From assembly GCA_012510295.1 (NCBI GenBank), contig JAAZID010000124.1, positions 1 to 7,210 on the forward strand: a DNA stretch of 7,210 bases. The letters run 5' to 3'. The notes beneath the pieces are model-generated. The model saw only the letters and a list, made by a program, of their open reading frames with translations, was not told the DNA's origin and did no database searches. This stretch comes from Methanomicrobiales archaeon. Its GTDB lineage: Archaea; Halobacteriota; Methanomicrobia; Methanomicrobiales; Methanoculleaceae. Position 1 is the stretch's first letter. Every line of letters starts with the position of its first letter. Positions 1 to 4,871 of the stretch are shown in pieces. A program made the translations under genes and the position numbers.

Positions 1-221
1 ATGTAGTAGTCGGCATCCCGCCACGTATCCGGCAGATCCCCGGAACAGCTGAAGTGATATGTGCCCTCCCCCCATATCCCGGTCATCAGGAATCCACGCT
101 CCCGCACCGCATCCGCATGCCGCTTCCTGGCAACGGCATGGACATCCGCGACGCGGGAGAGCTTTGCGGCGACGGTCAGGCCAACCGCCCCCGCCCCCAG
201 GACCACGACCTTCATGCTCAT
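1..221 (-). CDS. panE: 2-dehydropantoate 2-reductase (ketopantoate reductase), N-terminal part only
   Basis: Only the first 73 codons are present; the gene runs off the left edge. The protein starts MSMKVVVLGAGAVGL, a short beta strand followed by the dinucleotide-binding GxGxxG loop (GAGAVG, residues 9-14), then helix LTVAAKLSRVADVHAVARKR, the Rossmann pattern typical of the PanE/ApbA family. Such enzymes reduce ketopantoate to pantoate with NAD(P)H in the cytoplasm, a step in coenzyme A synthesis. The catalytic Lys and Glu lie in the missing part, so the exact substrate is inferred. ATG at 221 and ATG at 215 are both in frame; neither has a clear ribosome binding site, so the start is uncertain by two codons. 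It lies 21 bases downstream of the alkyltransferase stop in the same direction, suggesting co-transcription. Another small Rossmann oxidoreductase cannot be excluded from this fragment. Confidence 0.72.
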   Translation of the reverse strand, partial: MSMKVVVLGAGAVGLTVAAKLSRVADVHAVARKRHADAVRERGFLMTGIWGEGTYHFSCSGDLPDTWRDADYY

Positions 222-242
222 TATTATCGGCAGGGTTACCAG

Positions 243-707
243 TTAATCTCTCTCATTCTCTGGCGTGCAGGGTCCGGGTGTGCGGCGCTCCATGGCGAGC
301 AGGGCCTCCTTGATCTCGATGTCGGGGGAGAACCCGCCAAGGCCGGTCTTCGCGACGACACGGTGGCAGGGTATCACGATCGGGGTCGGGTTCCTCGCCA
401 TGGCCGATCCGACCGCACGTGGCGCGGTCCCGACCTCCCGCGCGACATCACCATAGGTTCTCGTCTCCCCGCAGGGGATCGCCTGCACTGCCCGGTATAT
501 CCTTGCAAAAGTCGATTCACCCTCGGTTGCGACGCTCTCAAGGGAGGAGAGGTCTGCCGGCAGACCGGCACAGTAACGCTGGATCTCGCGGGGGACGGGA
601 CCGACGACCCCCTCCCGCGCGAAACGCACCCGGTAGATGAGGTTTCCATCCCACGTCACGTGGACGTGCCAGAGCCCGAACCGGCACGACCCCATCACGA
701 TCGCCAT
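243..707 (-). CDS. ogt: methylated-DNA--protein-cysteine S-methyltransferase (O6-alkylguanine-DNA alkyltransferase)
   Basis: A 154-residue suicide repair protein that moves the alkyl group from O6-alkylguanine in DNA onto its own cysteine. The active-site signature IPCHRVV is intact, with the acceptor cysteine at residue 114. Upstream lies the helix-turn-helix part: IPCGETRTYGDVAREVG (77-93, with Tyr85) and the arginine finger in RAVGSAMARNP (Arg97). The C-terminal KEALLAMER matches the usual KxxLLxxE helix. The length is close to the short single-domain archaeal enzymes. I chose the ATG at 707, giving MAIVMGSCRFGLW, because AGGAG at 716-720 sits eight bases ahead; a longer reading from 767 would only add residues shadowing the helicase C-terminus. 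The start overlaps the helicase stop by 13 bases, which suggests translational coupling, and panE follows closely. Family naming varies (ogt, MGMT, agt). Confidence 0.95.
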   Translation of the reverse strand: MAIVMGSCRFGLWHVHVTWDGNLIYRVRFAREGVVGPVPREIQRYCAGLPADLSSLESVATEGESTFARIYRAVQAIPCGETRTYGDVAREVGTAPRAVGSAMARNPTPIVIPCHRVVAKTGLGGFSPDIEIKEALLAMERRTPGPCTPENERD

Positions 708-2707
708 CTTCCGGTCTCCTTCCTGAATGTATCGATGGTACAGGTCGCCATCTCTTCCTGTATCCATGGCGGCAGCCCGGCGCGGACCCGGGGTTCCAGG
801 AACCGCCGCTCTCCAAGGACGAGCACACCCCGGTCCTCCGGCGCCCGGAGCACCCGCCCGAGTGCCTGCATGGCACGGTTGACCGCCGGGAGGGTGTAGC
901 TGATGAACTCGCCCTCGGCCCCGAACTTCATCCGGAAGTAGTCGATCACCATCCGGCGGACGCGGTTGAAGGGCGCGAGCGGGAGACCGATGACGAGTGC
1001 TCCTGCAAGCATCTCGCCCCGGTAATCCAGACCTTCACTCCATTTGCCCCCACAGACCGCAAAGAGGACGCCCGACCGGCCCGAGCCCGGGAGGGCCATG
1101 AACTCCTTGAGCATGGCAGCGGCGGTCGTGGCCTCTTTCGGTTCGATGTAGATCTGCTTCTTCCTGATCCGGGGAGCGCATTGCTCCGCAAACGTGTTGA
1201 CGAGGTCGTATGAGGGGAAGTATATGGCGAGGTTCCCGGGGAGCGCGGCAAACGTGGTGATGTAGTCAACGGTCCGTGCAAGGTTCTGTGCATCCCGGCG
1301 CATCGAGTAGGCGGTCGTGATGTCGTCGGCGCAGAAGATGCGGCGGTTCTCGGGGGGGAAAGAGTTCGGAAGCGACAGTGCAGAGACCGGGAGGTCGCCG
1401 AAGTAGTAACGCCGGTAGCTCTCGATGGGAGAGAGCGTGCCGGATATGAGGACAGAGCAGGCGTGCGCCTGAGCGATATCCTGGAGCTTGGTGCCCGGGT
1501 CGATGTTCCTGACCTCGAGCGCCACCGATCCATCATCCTCCTTCCGGTAGACCGTCAGGTAGGCAGGATCGGCTGCCGACCGGAATATCCGGTAGAAGAA
1601 CTCGGTCAGCCGCTCGATCGCGCTCTCCCGGAACTCGCCTGCCTGCATGTTCTTCTCGCGGATCCCTTCGCTGATCTTGAGGAGATCATCTACAACCGCC
1701 TCCATGTTCTGATAGAGTGTGCCCGCGAGGATCATCCGCTGGAATATCGCGGGATCGAACCAGTCCTCGATCTCGTGCGAGGCCTTGAGCGCCTCCATGA
1801 ACCGGGTGATCTGCGGCAAGATCTGGGTTATGGCATCCGCCTGGTGCTCTGACCGCCTTCGACCGGCGAGTTCATGCTCAGCCTGCATGATATCCCGCTC
1901 ATCGATCGTCACGCTCTCGATGCTCTGGACGACATCGCCACAGTTATGCGCCTCATCGATGAGCAACAGGGCATCACTCCCCTCGATACCGAGCGAGAGG
2001 TAGAGTTGCTCCCTGATAGCGTCGTTGAAGAGGTGGTAGAAGTTCACGAGGACCACATCAGCATCCCGGGCGGCATGCATCATCGTATCGTAGGGGCAGA
2101 TGTTGCCACAGAACCCGGCGAGCTGGTCAGGCCAGATGAGTTCGGTGCCCACCCGTTCAGCACGGACACGCAGGGCAGCCGATGGGATCATCTTCAGCCC
2201 TGCATCTTCAGGTTCCACGAACGATTTACCGTGGATGAAGTAGGGACAGATGAGCGGGTGGTCCGGGTCCATCTTCCGGATCTGCTGCTTGATGTGGCGG
2301 TCGTTCGCCGGGATGAGCGCTCCTTTTTGCGCCCGCTCCCGCATAAGCGCCGTTGAAAAGGCCTTGACCCCTTCGCATCGCCGGTAGATGTCACCCTCCC
2401 CGCCGAGCGGACACATGCTGGACTTGCCGATGAGATAGGCAAACTTCAGGCCGCCCCGCTTCTTCCGGATGAGCTCGAGCTCGCGCATGAACGTGGAGAG
2501 CTGGCTTATGGTGCGGACGGCGACGAGCACCTTTCGCCCCCGGCTCTCTGCGAGGAGCGCTGAGACCACACTCGATTTGCCGCTCCCGGTCGGCGCATCG
2601 ATCATGGCGATACCACCGTCGCGTGCGACAGATGCAGCCACCTCAAGCATCTCCCGCTGGTGAGGCCGGTATTCCCGGTAGGGGAACCAGTCGTCAAGGG
2701 ACTCCAT
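695..2707 (-). CDS. XPD/Rad3-family (DinG-like) Fe-S DNA helicase
   Basis: A 670-residue superfamily 2 helicase expected to unwind DNA 5' to 3' with ATP. Visible motifs: a Q-motif-like start (YRPHQREM, 13-20), Walker A APTGSGKS (38-45, Lys44), the DEAH box LLLIDEAHNC (247-256), motif III LISGTLSP (420-427), motif V-like GGKWSEGLDYRGE (553-565) and motif VI QALGRVLRAPEDRG (614-627). Between Walker A and the DEAH box lie five cysteines (99, 111, 154, 200, 204) followed by DADVVLVNFYHLF, the usual layout of the 4Fe-4S domain of this family, though spread wider than in classical XPD. An Arch-like helical region fills about 265-400. ATG at 2707 is the only plausible start: the in-frame stop TGA lies a few codons upstream with no other start between, and no strong ribosome binding site is seen. 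It heads a unit with the alkyltransferase and panE. XPD, DinG and other DEAD_2-type paralogues are hard to separate by eye. Confidence 0.9.
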   Translation of the reverse strand: MESLDDWFPYREYRPHQREMLEVAASVARDGGIAMIDAPTGSGKSSVVSALLAESRGRKVLVAVRTISQLSTFMRELELIRKKRGGLKFAYLIGKSSMCPLGGEGDIYRRCEGVKAFSTALMRERAQKGALIPANDRHIKQQIRKMDPDHPLICPYFIHGKSFVEPEDAGLKMIPSAALRVRAERVGTELIWPDQLAGFCGNICPYDTMMHAARDADVVLVNFYHLFNDAIREQLYLSLGIEGSDALLLIDEAHNCGDVVQSIESVTIDERDIMQAEHELAGRRRSEHQADAITQILPQITRFMEALKASHEIEDWFDPAIFQRMILAGTLYQNMEAVVDDLLKISEGIREKNMQAGEFRESAIERLTEFFYRIFRSAADPAYLTVYRKEDDGSVALEVRNIDPGTKLQDIAQAHACSVLISGTLSPIESYRRYYFGDLPVSALSLPNSFPPENRRIFCADDITTAYSMRRDAQNLARTVDYITTFAALPGNLAIYFPSYDLVNTFAEQCAPRIRKKQIYIEPKEATTAAAMLKEFMALPGSGRSGVLFAVCGGKWSEGLDYRGEMLAGALVIGLPLAPFNRVRRMVIDYFRMKFGAEGEFISYTLPAVNRAMQALGRVLRAPEDRGVLVLGERRFLEPRVRAGLPPWIQEEMATCTIDTFRKETGRWRS
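716..720 (-). promoter_or_regulatory. ribosome binding site of the alkyltransferase gene, inside the helicase gene
   Basis: Minus strand reads AGGAGACCGGAAGATG. The AGGAG lies eight bases before the ATG at 707 and within the last codons of the upstream helicase gene. It decides the start of the alkyltransferase in favour of 707 over the more distal in-frame ATG at 767. Confidence 0.7.
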
Positions 2708-2844
2708 TGATGTACATATCGCCGGCAGACCTCAATGTTGTTTGGGTCTCCATGGCAGATCGGAACGCGAGGTCCATCAAACCCATGCTCCATGTGGTCT
2801 GATAACATGCGCCCTGCCCCCGCAGCCCGGATATCTCCTCTCAC

Positions 2845-2893
2845 CTTGCGGAGACCTGCCCCGGCAAGTCCGGGGGTATCAGGCCTGCGGCAA
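2845..2893. other. nested inverted repeat, possible RNA hairpin in the helicase upstream region
   Basis: CCCCGG (2859-2864) and CCGGGG (2870-2875) form a perfect 6-bp GC stem with a five-base loop. Outside it CCTG (2855-2858) can pair with CAGG (2880-2883), and TTGC (2845-2848) with GCAA (2890-2893), making a three-tier interrupted stem. It could fold in a long leader of the helicase transcript or be chance in GC-rich DNA. No known RNA family is recognised. Confidence 0.25.
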
Positions 2894-2989
2894 CATACAA
2901 TCGATCGTGTCGCACTGCCGGTAAATTCCCGGCGAGGAAGCTCTCCCGGAACCAGCGGAGGTGTAGGAGAAAGGATATTAATGAGCAGG

Positions 2990-3001
2990 ATTTCCGGAAA
3001 T
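2990..3001. repeat. 12-bp perfect palindrome, possible operator
   Basis: ATTTCCGGAAAT is its own reverse complement. On the minus strand it lies just upstream of a TATA-like CATTAATATCC (about 2974-2984), a position where an archaeal activator or repressor could bind. One such palindrome in 700 bases is not strongly improbable by chance. Confidence 0.3.
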
Positions 3002-3303
3002 AGTAGAGTTCCGACCGTATAACATCTACCTCGCGGATCGATCCTGGCCGCGCATGTATTTCCGGCGATTTTGCCGCCCTCCCCCACCCTAAAAGAGATA
3101 TTGGCGGAGAAGGGGGGGATCTGCGCGCCTGCTCTATACTGTCCTTCCCGGCTTTCCCAAAAAATCGCCCCCATTCCGCGTGGTCTTAAAATCCCTGGCG
3201 AGAACATCGTTTATCGATTCCAGGTGTTTAACGGCAGAAATTAACTCAGGTCAAATATAAGCGCTCCAAACGAGGTTATATTCTCTTCACAGAACGATCA
3301 ATT

Positions 3304-3318
3304 CGAAACATATTAATA
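3304..3318 (+). promoter_or_regulatory. probable BRE/TATA promoter of fdhC
   Basis: CGAAACATATTAATA combines a BRE-like CGAAA with an AT-rich TATA element in the AT-rich strip before fdhC. With the usual archaeal spacing of about 25 bases, transcription would start near 3337-3342 and give a leader of about 65 bases. Other AT-rich candidates (TCAAATATAA at 3251, GTTATATT near 3274) lie further upstream and cannot be excluded. Confidence 0.5.
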
Positions 3319-3344
3319 GCAATCCTAAATTACTCATTAATTGG

Positions 3345-3377
3345 ACCTATACAATCAGATTACTCGAAGGTATAGGT
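3345..3377 (+). repeat. 8-bp perfect inverted repeat in the fdhC leader
   Basis: ACCTATAC (3345-3352) and GTATAGGT (3370-3377) are exact reverse complements around a 17-base spacer. The element starts just after the predicted transcription start and ends 11 bases before the fdhC ribosome binding site. A 7-base direct repeat ATTACTC occurs at 3329-3335 and 3359-3365, exactly 30 bases apart. It may be an operator or an RNA hairpin that controls fdhC; the function is inference. Confidence 0.45.
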
Positions 3378-3388
3378 AGGACGTTTAG

Positions 3389-3395
3389 AGAGGTG
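3389..3395 (+). promoter_or_regulatory. ribosome binding site of fdhC
   Basis: AGAGGTG, complementary to the archaeal 16S rRNA 3' end, lies eight bases before the ATG at 3404. A second ATG at 3397 is in another frame and too close to the site, so 3404 is preferred. Confidence 0.7.
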
Positions 3396-3403
3396 TATGA
3401 AAA

Positions 3404-4276
3404 ATGGTGTTCCATCCTCCAGTTGCTATAGTAGCAAAAGCGGGTGATGCCGGGAAGTACAAGACCGGACTGCCAGTCTGGAACATGCTTGTGCGTGGCT
3501 TCATGTCAGGAGCTTACATCGCTATGGGCGGTGCGCTTGCGACGGTCTGTTCGACCGGTGTCATGGCGACCGATGTTGCGATGAGATCTGGCTTTGCAAG
3601 TGCCGGTATGGCCCAGTTCATGCTGGGTGCTGTCTTCCCTGTGGGGCTTATCATCACGGTTATGACCGGTGCAGAACTCTTCACCGGCGACGCGATGCTC
3701 GCCCCCATGGCTGCGTTCATCCACAAGGTCAGCTGGGCCAGTGTGCTCAATCTCTGGGTCTGGGTGTATATCGGTAACCTGATCGGATCGATCGTCTTTG
3801 CGTATATCATGGCATACGGGCCGTGTGTTACCTTCGATGCCGCCGGAACCGCAACACTCACTGCGTTTGGTATAAGAGCGATAGGTATCGCTACAGCAAA
3901 GACAAGTTATGCAGGAGGTATGGCCATATGGTCGGTATTCCTGAAGGGTATTGGCTGTAACTGGCTCGTCAACCTCGCAATCTTGCTCGGTATATGTGCT
4001 GATGACGCGATAGGAAAGATCGTCGGCATCTGGTTCCCGATCTTCGCTTTCGTCGCCACCGGATTTGAGCACAGTGTTGCGAATATGTACTTTATCCCAA
4101 CGGGTATCTTCTGTACAGGCCTTGACCCATCGAAGGCAGTCGACTCGGTTAACTGGGTAACCATGTGGACCGCTAACCTGATTCCGGTTACGCTCGGAAA
4201 CATAGTCGGCGCTCTGCTCTTCGTCGGTGTCATCTACTGGGTTGCGTTCAGAAAGGAAATTGCCGCCCTGAAGTAA
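3404..4276 (+). CDS. fdhC: formate channel/transporter of the FNT family
   Basis: A 290-residue integral membrane protein of the formate/nitrite transporter family, expected to pass formate across the cytoplasmic membrane as a pentamer. Six hydrophobic segments can be placed: about 27-50, 68-90, 110-138, 171-197, 204-232 and 253-282. Family signatures are present: GAELFTGD (89-96, the broken helix and loop region), FLKGIGCNWLVNLA (179-192) and GFEHSVANMYFIPTG (220-234), whose His223 corresponds to the conserved central pore histidine. The length is normal. In formate-using methanogens fdhC supplies substrate to the F420-dependent formate dehydrogenase (fdhAB), but those genes are not in the window. 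An OB-fold membrane protein follows 12 bases downstream in the same direction. The promoter, inverted repeat and ribosome binding site upstream are listed separately. Transport of nitrite is less likely in this context but not excluded by sequence alone. Confidence 0.92.
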   Translation: MVFHPPVAIVAKAGDAGKYKTGLPVWNMLVRGFMSGAYIAMGGALATVCSTGVMATDVAMRSGFASAGMAQFMLGAVFPVGLIITVMTGAELFTGDAMLAPMAAFIHKVSWASVLNLWVWVYIGNLIGSIVFAYIMAYGPCVTFDAAGTATLTAFGIRAIGIATAKTSYAGGMAIWSVFLKGIGCNWLVNLAILLGICADDAIGKIVGIWFPIFAFVATGFEHSVANMYFIPTGIFCTGLDPSKAVDSVNWVTMWTANLIPVTLGNIVGALLFVGVIYWVAFRKEIAALK

Positions 4277-4288
4277 ACCTGATAAACG

Positions 4289-4792
4289 ATGCAGATCGGA
4301 GATATTAAAGTGAGGGTGACGCCAGTTGCACTGGCGGTCTTCCTCTTTTTTATGGTTCTGATCGGTGTGTACGTCTACCTCACTGGAGATGTGCGCTCGC
4401 TGATCTGGGCGGTCCCATCGGCCGTTATGCTGATCATCATACCGGGAGCGCTCAACTACATGAGCCAGAAGCAGTATGCATCGCTCGTGCCGGAGTATGA
4501 AGCGATAGCGCGAACCATGCGCATCCGTGCGATCAATCTGAGTCTGCTCGGCCAGCCTGTACGTGTGAAGGGGGTCGTCGAGCGGGTCTACTTCCAGTTC
4601 CTCAACCGGCCACAGTACCTCGTCGCCGACCGGACAGGTGAGATATCGGTCAAGATGTTCACCTCACCGGCGGAAGATGTGAAGAAAGGGGATGTGGTTG
4701 AGGTGCTCGGAACTATCGTCAAACGCTACATCATGACCGGGGATGCGGTTATCAACTGCGTCTCAATCCGGAAAGTAGAGAACAAACAGTGA
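4289..4792 (+). CDS. small membrane-anchored OB-fold protein, function unknown
   Basis: A 167-residue protein that I do not recognise as a named gene. It has two predicted membrane helices (about 12-32 and 37-54) joined by a very short turn, followed by a basic stretch, so by the positive-inside rule both ends should face the cytoplasm. Residues about 86-164 look like an OB-fold of the nucleic-acid-binding type: GQPVRVKGVVERVYF, then YLVADRTGEISVKMF, then KGDVVEVLGTIVKRY, the usual strand pattern with a central D-x-TG turn. It resembles in architecture NfeD- or CcmE-like anchored OB proteins, but the heme-binding features of CcmE are not apparent. It starts 12 bases after the fdhC stop with only a weak ribosome binding site, suggesting co-transcription and coupling. 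A role in channel assembly, membrane quality control or nucleic acid binding would be guesswork. Confidence 0.82.
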   Translation: MQIGDIKVRVTPVALAVFLFFMVLIGVYVYLTGDVRSLIWAVPSAVMLIIIPGALNYMSQKQYASLVPEYEAIARTMRIRAINLSLLGQPVRVKGVVERVYFQFLNRPQYLVADRTGEISVKMFTSPAEDVKKGDVVEVLGTIVKRYIMTGDAVINCVSIRKVENKQ

Positions 4793-4868
4793 TCCTGACG
4801 CCATCTGGCGCCAGAAGATTTTCAGTGAAGAGACGGTTGATCCGGGATATAAGATCCTGTCACCATCT
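4791..4868. repeat. imperfect 16-bp direct repeat spanning the convergent spacer
   Basis: GATCCTGACGCCATCT (4791-4806) and GATCCTGTCACCATCT (4853-4868) match at 14 of 16 positions, 62 bases apart. The first copy begins in the stop codon of the OB-fold gene and the second ends just before the herA stop. Origin and function unknown; it may be a local duplication. Confidence 0.4.
4805..4814. terminator. weak candidate terminator hairpin between convergent genes
   Basis: CTGGCGCCAG is a perfect 10-bp palindrome, and CGCC-ATCT-GGCG (4799-4810) is an alternative stem-loop, a few bases after the OB-fold gene stop. Only a short GATTTTC follows. Archaeal termination usually relies on T-rich tracts, so this is a weak call. 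Confidence 0.22.
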
Positions 4869-4871
4869 CTA

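Larger units (their letters stand above)
2708..3403. other. long intergenic region between divergent units
   Basis: About 700 bases separate the helicase start (minus) from fdhC (plus). Up to about 3200 the DNA is GC-rich and holds no reading frame that I find convincing, a 12-bp palindrome (2990-3001), a GC-rich hairpin (2859-2875) and a TATA-like sequence on the minus strand (CATTAATATCC, around 2974-2984). From about 3210 to 3400 it becomes AT-rich and holds the likely fdhC promoter and leader. No tRNA, rRNA or recognised riboswitch was seen. Confidence 0.6.

Noticed and set aside
54..899. 281-codon plus-strand open frame
   Set aside because: It runs antisense to the ketopantoate reductase, alkyltransferase and helicase genes, all of which have clear motifs. 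Its translation is rich in Arg, Pro and Gly as expected of a shadow frame.
2735..3022. 95-codon plus-strand frame in the intergenic region
   Set aside because: No family resemblance, no good ribosome binding site, and composition like a random GC-rich frame.
3073..3119. C-rich run followed by a G-rich run, possible hairpin or G-quadruplex
   Set aside because: Only one long G run on either strand, so no quadruplex; the C and G runs can pair in several registers, none with a clean stem.
3506..4072. 188-codon minus frame opposite fdhC
   Set aside because: Fully inside fdhC on the other strand, with no recognisable motif; fdhC carries all family signatures.
4289..4792. Assignment of the OB-fold protein as a CcmE heme chaperone
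   Set aside because: It has two membrane helices instead of one, and the characteristic heme-binding His and Tyr arrangement is not seen.
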